Shown in pieces: positions 1-4,611 of a stretch of 5,347 nucleotides of DNA. The notes beneath the pieces were generated by a model. That model did not search any database. It had not been told where the DNA came from and saw nothing but the letters and a program-made list of their open reading frames with translations. A program made the translations under genes and the position numbers. The stretch's first letter is position 1; each line of letters begins with the position of its first letter. Origin of the DNA: Acidobacteriota bacterium (lineage in GTDB: Bacteria; Acidobacteriota; Terriglobia; Terriglobales; Acidobacteriaceae); contig JAKBAG010000207.1 in NCBI GenBank assembly GCA_021809235.1, forward strand, positions 1 through 5,347, written 5' to 3'.

Positions 1-1163
1 GCTGGCAGCAGCTCTGCCAGCGCGACTCCAGCGCCAACTTCTGCTACGCCGTCCTCACCACCGGCATCTACTGCCGGCCCGGCTGCGCCAGCCGCCTGCC
101 CCTGCGGCGCAACGTTCGCTTCTTCGCTTCGGCTGCGGCGGCGCGCGCCGCCGGATTTCGCGCCTGCCAGCGCTGCCATCCCGATGCCGCCCCGTCCGCG
201 CCTCTGGCTGCGCAGGTCCGCACGCTGCTCGACGAGCATCTGGACAGCGGCGCCAGCGGCCAGCTTCCGCTTGCCCGCCTGGCGCGCCGCGCCGGATCGA
301 GCGCCTACGCCGTCCAGCGGGCCTTTCGCGCAGCCTTTGGACTGTCCCCGTCGCAGTATCTGGCCGCCCAGCGCGCCCGGCGCTTTGCCCAGGCCCTGGC
401 CCAGTCGGACCAGTCCATCACCGCAGCCCTGCACGCCGCCGGCTACAGCTCCTCCAGCCGCGCCTACACCGGCTCGCCGCTGGGGCTCACGCCCGGCTCG
501 CTGCGCCGCGGAGCCGCTGCGGAAGCCATCGCCTACGCCATCCAGCCCTGCACCCTCGGCGGTTGCCAGGCCAACGCGTCCCAAAATCAATCCCCAGCCC
601 AATCGCCATTCCCAACCCTAAACCCGCCTCAAGACGCGGCTCAAGACCCGTCCCCCAGCCAGCCCCACGCATCCTCCGGCATTCCCGGCTACGCCCTGGC
701 CGCCAGCAGCCGCCGCGGCCTCTGCTGGCTGGCCTTCGGAGACGCACCCGACTCTCTGCTGGCCGATCTTCGCCGCTGCTTCCACGCCGCCACGCTCAGC
801 CCGTCCGCGGAGCTGGACAGCAGCCTGCGCACCATTCTCGCCTGCGCCGGCACAGGCAGCGCACAGCCGCCTCTGCCGCTTGACCTGCGCGGCACCGCCT
901 TCCAGTTGCGCGTCTGGGCAGCCCTGCAGCAGATTCCGCCCGGCCAGACGCGCAGCTACAGCCAGCTGGCAGGCGACCTGGGCCAGCCCACCGCCACCCG
1001 CGCCGTGGCCCGCGCCTGCGCCACCAACCGCGTCGCCCTGCTGGTGCCCTGCCATCGCGTCGTCGCTGCCAACGGCGCGCTCAGCGGCTACCGCTGGGGC
1101 ACCGCACGCAAGCAGGCCCTGCTCGAAACCGAACGCAACCCTACAAAGCAGGAAACAGACTAG
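1..1163 (+). CDS. ada: Bifunctional Ada: methylphosphotriester/O6-methylguanine-DNA methyltransferase and AraC-type regulator (5' end missing)
   Basis: Ada takes methyl groups from DNA phosphotriesters onto an N-terminal zinc-bound cysteine, becoming an activator of the adaptive response, and from O6-methylguanine onto a C-terminal cysteine. The frame is open from base 3 to a TAG at 1161-1163 (386 visible residues, W at base 3 = residue 1). The zinc site is seen as GIYCRPGC (C24, C28) and FRACQRC (C55, C58), matching E. coli C38/C42/C69/C72, so about 14 residues are missing at the left edge. An AraC-type helix-turn-helix region covers roughly residues 85-170. The methyltransferase domain ends with the active-site motif VPCHRV (C350) followed by LSGYRWG. 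Odd: about 42 extra residues rich in P, Q, S, N and A (roughly 187-228) interrupt the start of the methyltransferase N-terminal subdomain, which fits C350 lying about 43 residues later than in E. coli. The promoter lies outside the window. Assignment is very secure. Confidence 0.96.
   Translation, partial: WQQLCQRDSSANFCYAVLTTGIYCRPGCASRLPLRRNVRFFASAAAARAAGFRACQRCHPDAAPSAPLAAQVRTLLDEHLDSGASGQLPLARLARRAGSSAYAVQRAFRAAFGLSPSQYLAAQRARRFAQALAQSDQSITAALHAAGYSSSSRAYTGSPLGLTPGSLRRGAAAEAIAYAIQPCTLGGCQANASQNQSPAQSPFPTLNPPQDAAQDPSPSQPHASSGIPGYALAASSRRGLCWLAFGDAPDSLLADLRRCFHAATLSPSAELDSSLRTILACAGTGSAQPPLPLDLRGTAFQLRVWAALQQIPPGQTRSYSQLAGDLGQPTATRAVARACATNRVALLVPCHRVVAANGALSGYRWGTARKQALLETERNPTKQETD
561..686 (+). 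other. Low-complexity insertion inside ada, in frame
   Basis: This stretch encodes about 42 residues dominated by P, Q, S, N and A. It lies between the IQPCTLG segment, which aligns with YTLCDSSLG of E. coli Ada, and GYALAASSRRGLCWLAFG, which aligns with RCLVAESERGICAILLG. It contains a short direct repeat, CTCAAGAC, at 629-636 and 640-647. It keeps the frame and probably forms a disordered loop between two beta strands of the methyltransferase N-terminal subdomain. The alignment was made by eye from memory of the E. coli protein. Confidence 0.7.
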
Positions 1164-1243
1164 CCCCGTCCTGCGCTTGGTCGCGCACCCTGTCCCGCAC
1201 CCCAGCTCCGAGTCCAATCCCGCACACAGCCTCGCCACCGCCG

Positions 1244-1417
1244 CCCTCGCTGGCGCTGCGGAGACAGGTTGGGGTGCTTGCGGTCGGCAGTCGCCAACGC
1301 TTGCACCCATCCAAGCATCTGTTTTGTCAGAGAAATCAATGGTCGGGACGGGCAGATTTGAACTGCCGACCCCTCGCACCCCAAGCGAGTGCTCTACCAG
1401 GCTGAGCCACGCTCCCG
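1244..1417 (-). repeat. Left copy of the tRNA-Pro unit (tRNA plus about 95 bp of 3' flank)
   Basis: On the minus strand the segment is a tRNA-Pro gene followed by a 3' flank that is almost identical to the segment at 4013-4185. The flank from 1265 to 1339 is exactly 75 bp, the same length as 4034-4108, with only a few substitutions. Homology runs on the left to about 1244 and stops on the right at the tRNA 5' end. A hairpin lies within the flank (GTCGGC 1283-1288, loop AGTC, GCCAAC 1293-1298). No gene is seen in 1164-1339. Confidence 0.9.
1340..1417 (-). tRNA. tRNA-Pro (anticodon GGG), left copy with an extra base in the acceptor stem; possibly a pseudogene
   Basis: Read on the minus strand, the anticodon arm is CTCGC-TTGGGGT-GCGAG, giving anticodon GGG (codons CCC and CCU). 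The D arm (GGCTC...GAGC), T arm (GGCAG-TTCAAAT-CTGCC), discriminator A and encoded CCA are all present. The gene is identical to the right copy except for one additional base: the 5' acceptor strand reads CGGGAGCG instead of CGGGACG, while the 3' strand CGTCCCG is unchanged. The stem can pair only with a bulged G, or with mismatches if kept at seven bases. No convincing promoter is seen in 1418-1596. It may be impaired or silent. A single-base sequencing error would also explain the difference. Confidence 0.8.
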
Positions 1418-1596
1418 ACAAAATGCTGCCACGCTCTTGCCACTCTCCCTCTGCACCGTCACCAAACCGCGCCACTTGGACCACGTTTCCGCTTTGTGCC
1501 TCATGCCTCCAGCGTGCAGCCTTTTGCGCCGCCGAGCAAGATGGCTTCAGATAGCGCTCACTCAGTTTTGCAATTGCCGGTACGCGAACGCAAGCT

Positions 1597-2301
1597 CTAT
1601 CGGTTATTGACCCGAAGCATAATCTCCACCGCCGTGGATGCGTTTACCAAACCGTGTACGATCATGGACGGGTAGAGTGAGCCTGACCGCTGATATAGAT
1701 AAGTAAGCAGCAGGCTCACGCAGAAAATTGGCACAAACAATATGAGGTTCAGGTGAGCAAGCGCAAAAAAAGCGCTACTGATGATTGCGGCAATAACGGG
1801 GCTGCTGCACGTAACGATCGCGTTGTATACGAGTCCACGAAAGAGAAGTTCCTCGCTCATTGGACCAATTACCACGATAGCAATAAGGAAGAGTAGGAGA
1901 TTCGTTCCGTGAGTTGATCGTAAGATAACGAATGATGGCTCCTCTTTGATGCCAAACCGCTCAGGTGCCAAAAAAATCAACATCGAAATCGTGACGGACA
2001 AAGCCGCAACATCAGCTGTCAGCAACAGCGTGTATCGTCTGCCCAACCTGGTGCCACTTTGTTTCCTGCGCACTCCCAACCATGACAGAACCACAACAGC
2101 CAAAGCTCCAACGGATACTGCATCGAGAACTGCAGACAGAACATCGGTCTCGAAAGGCAAAATCTTGCCCTCTGCCAATCTCCCGATGACGCCTTGAATA
2201 AGCGTAGTTGCCATCAAAACGCCGACGGCCGACAATATGGCCAATTTCCATCTCGGGATTGATATCGGAGAGCGAAAGAGGACGGGCGGATCGCTCTTCA
2301 T
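1597..2301 (-). CDS. CPBP family (CAAX/Abi-type) intramembrane glutamic/metalloprotease-like protein
   Basis: A 234-residue integral membrane protein with all three signature motifs of the CPBP/Abi family: EExxxR at E150-E151-x3-R155 (SEELLFRG), FxxxH at F179-H183 (FFALAH), and HxxxN at H216-N220 (HGLVN). These polar residues sit inside hydrophobic helices and form the intramembrane active site in characterised relatives such as Rce1. Hydrophobic segments lie near residues 18-40, 55-76, 91-112, 134-148, 158-183, 186-203 and 210-228. Length is normal for the family. The ATG (2299-2301) overlaps the TAA of the upstream gene by one base (TAATG), so translation is probably coupled to that gene. 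Bacterial members act in prenyl-peptide processing, membrane signalling or bacteriocin self-immunity; the substrate here is unknown. The family call is secure, the role is not. Confidence 0.9.
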   Translation of the reverse strand: MKSDPPVLFRSPISIPRWKLAILSAVGVLMATTLIQGVIGRLAEGKILPFETDVLSAVLDAVSVGALAVVVLSWLGVRRKQSGTRLGRRYTLLLTADVAALSVTISMLIFLAPERFGIKEEPSFVILRSTHGTNLLLFLIAIVVIGPMSEELLFRGLVYNAIVTCSSPVIAAIISSAFFALAHLNLILFVPIFCVSLLLTYLYQRSGSLYPSMIVHGLVNASTAVEIMLRVNNR

Positions 2302-3248
2302 TATGGCTTTTCCACCGTCGCAGGCGTGCTCGGGTCGCTAGCAGTCTCTGCGTGATATTGGATTCGTACCGAAGTCGAGAACCGCCGAAAATTGCCATAT
2401 GTTTTGATAACCCGGATGTTCTTTCTCTTCAGAAGCCTCATATCCACGCGGGCATTGAATTTCGTGAGCACCCATAACCCATCCCTCACATCGTTCTGAT
2501 GGAGATGCAATGCCGTATCTGCATTTACATATATTGGCCCCTTGCCCAGCTTCTTAATTGGGAAAGCCTCAATATCGACCCAGTGACCGGTATCTTTGTC
2601 AATCCAGATGTAGCCGTGAATCAGCGGGAGCAAGGCGTGCAATGAGCTTTTCCATTTGAAACCGGTTTTGGGTTCAGCGCGAAGCTCGATGCAATTGTAG
2701 CCATCCCGCTGCTCATCAGCCACTTTCGTAAAGGTGAACCCTTCTGCGACATCCTGGCGGATTGCTAGTTCCTTTGCCATCGTCTGCGCGGCCTTGCGCT
2801 CTCGTTCTTGCTTGTGCTTGGGAACGGCTGATTTCGCGTCTGCAATCGCTTTATCCATGGAGCGTTCCTGATTTTGGCGCTGCGCATCGCTCAAAGGGAG
2901 ACCATTCATTTTTTCGATGCGCTCGTAGGGAGCGCCATCCAGATAGAAGACCTCCGATACTTTCGTCGATGACCTGACAGCCCGGTTTTGGTTGTCGTAT
3001 TCGACCCTTTCTGTCGTCTTGGTGTAAACATAGCCTCGCAGTGTGCCTAGATCCCGTGTATTGGCTAGGAGTGCGCGCGCAACTAGATCGGAGTCGGAAT
3101 TTGCTTGGCAGAAGGGTGCTGCTGCATGCGCGATGACGAAGAGAATCGATAGAGATACACACATGCGAAAGATTCGTGAACACATTTGTCGCATTCCCAC
3201 GGTGCTGTTGTTGTTCGGATCGGAAGCAATCGGATATTCAGAGATCAT
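2301..3248 (-). CDS. Secreted protein of unknown function, possibly with a LolA-like beta-rich fold
   Basis: This 315-residue protein begins with an N-terminal stretch, then a basic segment (R20-R28) and a hydrophobic core at about 29-44, with a plausible signal peptidase I site after CQA49. No lipobox is evident. The mature part has alternating beta-type segments (RGYVYTKTTERVEYD; EVFYLDGAPYERIEKMNGLPLS), a charged helix-rich insertion (about 118-165), then further beta-rich sequence including GYIWIDKDTGHWVDIEAFP (212-230). This pattern recalls uncharacterised acidobacterial secreted proteins and, more distantly, LolA/LppX-like lipid-carrier folds. That resemblance is from memory and tentative. 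Start choice: the ATG at 3248 has GGAGG only 3 bases upstream. Alternatives at 3194 and 3185 would give a more typical signal peptide, the latter with a weak GGGA nine bases upstream. The gene overlaps the CPBP gene by one base, so the two likely act together. Confidence 0.75.
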   Translation of the reverse strand: MISEYPIASDPNNNSTVGMRQMCSRIFRMCVSLSILFVIAHAAAPFCQANSDSDLVARALLANTRDLGTLRGYVYTKTTERVEYDNQNRAVRSSTKVSEVFYLDGAPYERIEKMNGLPLSDAQRQNQERSMDKAIADAKSAVPKHKQERERKAAQTMAKELAIRQDVAEGFTFTKVADEQRDGYNCIELRAEPKTGFKWKSSLHALLPLIHGYIWIDKDTGHWVDIEAFPIKKLGKGPIYVNADTALHLHQNDVRDGLWVLTKFNARVDMRLLKRKNIRVIKTYGNFRRFSTSVRIQYHAETASDPSTPATVEKP

Positions 3249-3306
3249 CGCCCTCCAGTGTGGAAGAGTGATGAGCTCTGAAGGTTGAAATCAGGCTCCA
3301 ATTTCC

Positions 3307-3402
3307 CTACACCACCATTTTGTAGACAGCGTAGGCCGCACCTGCCAATTCTGCAACCACCTGGGCGGCCACTACAAAAATATGCCAGAAACCAAGAATC
3401 AT
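3307..3402 (-). CDS. Small hydrophobic peptide, 31 residues, probable single membrane helix
   Basis: The minus-strand ORF runs from ATG (3400-3402) to TAG (3307-3309). It begins MILGFWHIFVVAAQVV and ends AYAVYKMVV. It is almost wholly hydrophobic or small, with one H, one Q, one E and one K, and would form one membrane-spanning helix rich in alanine and valine. It has the best Shine-Dalgarno site in the cassette: AGGAG (3412-3416) nine bases before the ATG. It lies 58 bp upstream of the secreted-protein gene with no terminator between, so it may be the first gene of that operon. I do not recognise the family. Possible roles are a small membrane-protein partner, a peptide substrate of the downstream CPBP protease, a bacteriocin- or toxin-like peptide, or a translated leader. 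The short length makes chance possible, but the ribosome site and composition argue for a real gene. Confidence 0.55.
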   Translation of the reverse strand: MILGFWHIFVVAAQVVAELAGAAYAVYKMVV

Positions 3403-3411
3403 CGAAAACTT

Positions 3412-3416
3412 CTCCT
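3412..3416 (-). promoter_or_regulatory. Shine-Dalgarno site for the 31-residue ORF
   Basis: On the minus strand the sequence is AGAAAGGAGAAG, with AGGAG nine bases before the ATG at 3402. This site is the main reason for choosing this small ORF over the longer overlapping minus-strand frame at 3245-3484. Confidence 0.6.
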
Positions 3417-3487
3417 TTCTGGCGGCGATCGACGATCAACGCCAAAGATCCGGCAACCGAATGGCCTGCCACCATTTTCCGCACTCT

Positions 3488-3517
3488 TTCATACTCAGCC
3501 TAGGTGTGGAGTCTCAA
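3488..3517 (-). promoter_or_regulatory. Possible sigma-70-type promoter for the cassette genes
   Basis: On the minus strand a TTGAGA box (3512-3517) is followed after 18 bases by TATGAA (3488-3493). This is 5 of 6 and 4 of 6 matches to the -35 and -10 consensus, with an acceptable spacer. It would start transcription near 3480, some 80 bases before the 31-residue ORF. The -35 box ends at the edge of the tandem repeat array (homology begins at 3517/3518). Weak evidence from consensus alone. Confidence 0.3.
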
Positions 3518-3592
3518 CAGGTTGGGGTGCTCGCAGTCGGCAGTCGCCAACGCTTGCACCCATCCAAACATCTGTTCTGTAAGAGAAATCAA

Positions 3593-3631
3593 TGTTCGGG
3601 ACGGGCAGATTTGAACTGCCGACCAGGGAAG
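3593..3631 (-). pseudogene. tRNA-Pro 3' fragment, array unit 1
   Basis: Bases 3593-3622 match the 3' 30 bases of tRNA-Pro (T arm, acceptor 3' strand, discriminator). The terminal CCA reads ACA here because the plus strand has TGTTCGGG rather than TGGTCGGG. The fragment is followed by the hairpin insertion. No 5' half (D arm, anticodon loop) is present, so it cannot fold as a tRNA. Confidence 0.8.
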
Positions 3632-3642
3632 CTGCGCTTCCC
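3626..3642. repeat. Perfect hairpin GGGAAGC-TGC-GCTTCCC, recurring in all three units
   Basis: A 7-bp perfect inverted repeat with a 3-base loop at 3626-3642 recurs without change at 3798-3814 and 3970-3986. It sits in what would be the variable loop of the tRNA fragment and is absent from both full tRNA genes. No T-run follows on either strand, so it does not look like an intrinsic terminator. Confidence 0.85.
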
Positions 3643-3764
3643 ACCCCTCGCAGGCCGGACGCGTGTCTCCTTCGCTGGTGCTGCGGAGACAGATTGGGGT
3701 GCTCGCGGTCGGCAGTCGCCAACGCTTGCACCCATCCAAACATCTGTTCTGTGAGAGAAATCAA

Positions 3765-3824
3765 TGGTCGGGACGGGCAGATTTGAACTGCCGATCAGGG
3801 AAGCTGCGCTTCCCACCCCTCGCG
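3765..3824 (-). pseudogene. tRNA-Pro 3' fragment, array unit 2
   Basis: Bases 3765-3794 are identical to the tRNA-Pro 3' end including CCA. Bases 3795-3815 are the hairpin insertion, and 3816-3824 match the variable loop and the 3' side of the anticodon stem with one change (CCCCTCGCG). The 5' half is absent. Confidence 0.85.
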
Positions 3825-3936
3825 GGCCGGACTCGTGTCTCCTTCGCTGGCGCTGCGGAGACAGGTTGGGGTGCTCGCGGTCGGCAGTCGCCAACGCTTG
3901 CACCCATCCAAGCATCTGTTCTGTGAGAGAAATCAA

Positions 3937-3996
3937 TGGTCGGGACGGGCAGATTTGAACTGCCGATCAGGGAAGCTGCGCTTCCCACCCCTCGCA
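3937..3996 (-). pseudogene. tRNA-Pro 3' fragment, array unit 3
   Basis: This has the same layout as unit 2: bases 3937-3966 are identical to the tRNA 3' end with CCA, the insertion is at 3967-3987, and 3988-3996 match the tRNA variable loop and anticodon stem 3' side exactly. The D arm and anticodon loop are missing. Confidence 0.85.
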
Positions 3997-4051
3997 GGCC
4001 GGACTCGTGTCTCCTTCGCTGGCGCTGCGGAGACAGGTTGGGGTGCTCGCG

Positions 4052-4067
4052 GTCGGCAGTCGCCAAC
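4052..4067 (-). other. Conserved stem-loop in the tRNA-Pro 3' flank
   Basis: On the minus strand GTTGGC-GACT-GCCGAC forms a 6-bp stem (one G-T pair) with a 4-base loop, 41 bases beyond the CCA of the right tRNA. The same element is in the left flank (1283-1298) and in every array unit. No U-tract follows, so it may be a processing or stability element rather than a classical terminator. Its function is unknown. Confidence 0.4.
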
Positions 4068-4108
4068 GCTTGCACCCATCCAAACCTCTGTTTTGTAAGA
4101 GAAATCAA

Positions 4109-4185
4109 TGGTCGGGACGGGCAGATTTGAACTGCCGACCCCTCGCACCCCAAGCGAGTGCTCTACCAGGCTGAGCCACGTCCCG
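4109..4185 (-). tRNA. tRNA-Pro (anticodon GGG), intact copy with encoded CCA
   Basis: This 77-base cloverleaf decodes proline codons CCC and CCU. On the minus strand, acceptor CGGGACG pairs fully with CGTCCCG, then come discriminator A73 and CCA. The D arm is GGCTC/GAGC with T8 and a GG-containing loop. The anticodon arm is CTCGC-TTGGGGT-GCGAG (GGG at positions 34-36, G37). The variable loop has five bases (GGGTC) and the T arm is GGCAG-TTCAAAT-CTGCC. It lies 69 bp downstream of the yggX stop. The GC-rich inverted repeat 4195-4215 precedes it. A weak -10-like TACACT on the minus strand near 4230-4235 could serve it, with no good -35. Because it is complete and fully paired, this is the copy most likely to be functional. 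Confidence 0.97.
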
Positions 4186-4194
4186 ACACCGTTT

Positions 4195-4215
4195 GCGCTG
4201 GCCGAGCGGCCGCGC
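4195..4215. repeat. GC-rich inverted repeat between yggX and tRNA-Pro
   Basis: The arms are GCGC-T-GGCC (4195-4203) and GGCC-GCGC (4208-4215), with loop GAGC and one bulged T. It could form a strong hairpin downstream of yggX. It lacks a following U-rich run on the minus strand (AAACGG follows), so a terminator role is only possible. Confidence 0.4.
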
Positions 4216-4254
4216 GGGGGTTCCTCAATGAGTGTACACGAATCGCCTGCCCGC

Positions 4255-4527
4255 TCAGTGGGACGGCGGCACGTACTCGGCCGGCAGTGCTCCGCCATCG
4301 CCGAAGAAAAACTCCTGCATCTGTTCCACCAGGAAGCTCTGCGCCTGCGGTGTCCAAGGCTGCAGCCGATACTCGTTCAGCAGCATCTTCTGCCGCTCCA
4401 CCCACTCGGCCCAGGCCTGCCGGGATACGCTCTTGTAGATCTGTTGTCCGAAGTCCGAATCAAACGGCGGCTCTTCGAGTCCTTCCATTTCCTTCTTGTA
4501 TCGTGCGCAGAAAACCATGTGTGCCAT
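4255..4527 (-). CDS. yggX: YggX family Fe(2+)-trafficking / oxidative damage protection protein
   Basis: This 90-residue cytoplasmic protein matches the YggX family along its whole length. It has the N-terminal VFCARYKKEMEGL with the conserved Cys7, then GQQIYKSVSRQAWAEWVERQ, the MLLNEYRL block, and a C-terminal helix ending in EFFFG. E. coli YggX is about the same size and has the same blocks (IFC...EAEG; RIYNEISKEAWAQW; TMLINE). The family is linked to handling of labile Fe(II) and protection of Fe-S clusters from oxidative damage; the exact mechanism is debated. The start ATG at 4525-4527 has GAGG eight bases upstream. It is divergent from ispE across 84 bp, and tRNA-Pro follows downstream on the same strand. 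GC-rich codon use matches the host flanks. Confidence 0.95.
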   Translation of the reverse strand: MAHMVFCARYKKEMEGLEEPPFDSDFGQQIYKSVSRQAWAEWVERQKMLLNEYRLQPWTPQAQSFLVEQMQEFFFGDGGALPAEYVPPSH

Positions 4528-4557
4528 CGTGCCAACCTCGCAGGTGCGGATGACCCG

Positions 4558-4563
4558 ATTGTA
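4558..4563 (-). promoter_or_regulatory. Possible -10 box for yggX
   Basis: TACAAT on the minus strand matches TATAAT at five of six positions and lies about 30 bases before the yggX ATG, giving a short leader. No good -35 is seen at the usual distance, so this is tentative. Confidence 0.3.
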
Positions 4564-4611
4564 AATCCAATGCCCATCCTCCTGCCGCCGCCCGTACTAC
4601 ACTGAGAACGC

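Larger units (their letters stand above)
1560..3510. other. Lower-GC cassette between the tRNA-Pro copies
   Basis: By eye, base composition falls from strongly GC-rich in ada, yggX and ispE to roughly half GC in this segment, and codon choice in its genes is correspondingly less GC-biased at third positions. It holds three minus-strand ORFs and no recognisable mobility gene. The flanking 1418-1559 stretch is non-coding and intermediate in composition. The edges are approximate, since GC was not computed. The compositional shift together with flanking tRNA copies suggests horizontal acquisition. Confidence 0.6.
3518..4108. repeat. Tandem array: three 172-bp units plus a 75-bp partial unit abutting tRNA-Pro
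   Basis: Units start with CAGRTTGGGG at 3518, 3690, 3862 and 4034, an exact 172-bp period. The second and third units differ at about 3 positions, the first and third at about 7. Each full unit reads on the plus strand: 75 bp shared with the 3' flank of both tRNA genes; 30 bp matching the tRNA-Pro 3' end (CCA complement, acceptor 3' strand, T arm); 21 bp of hairpin-forming insertion; 9 bp matching tRNA again (CCCCTCGCA or variant, anticodon stem 3' side and variable loop); and 37 bp not clearly tRNA. The fourth unit keeps only the 75-bp part and then runs into the complete tRNA at 4109. Plus-strand ORFs of 64 codons recur at 172-bp spacing only because of this periodicity. Confidence 0.95.

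Noticed and set aside
618..1484. Long minus-strand ORF (288 codons) opposite ada
   Set aside because: It lies antisense to the clearly real Ada frame, runs through the left tRNA gene and has the biased composition typical of shadow frames in GC-rich DNA.
1418..1596. Search for a gene, promoter of the left tRNA, or terminator of the CPBP gene
   Set aside because: Nothing convincing is seen: no protein-like ORF, no paired -35/-10 on the minus strand, and no hairpin with a U-tract.
3245..3484. Minus-strand ORF of 79 codons overlapping the small membrane peptide
   Set aside because: It starts at GTG without a good ribosome site, overlaps the start of the secreted-protein gene, and its sequence is not protein-like; the overlapping 31-codon frame has a strong Shine-Dalgarno site.
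3626..3642. Intrinsic terminator at the GGGAAGC/GCTTCCC hairpin
   Set aside because: No T-run follows on either strand, and the hairpin is embedded in the repeat rather than at a gene end.
3518..4108. CRISPR-like array
   Set aside because: The whole 172-bp unit repeats with no unique spacers, the unit is far too long, and no cas gene is present.
3592..4130. Repeated plus-strand ORFs containing GTGRFELP at 172-bp spacing, and matching minus-strand ORFs
   Set aside because: They are translations of the tRNA T arm and the tandem repeat. The frame crosses the tRNA gene, and no ribosome site or protein family supports them.
4108..4605. Plus-strand ORF of 165 codons across tRNA-Pro and yggX
   Set aside because: It is antisense to both the intact tRNA and the well-supported yggX gene.
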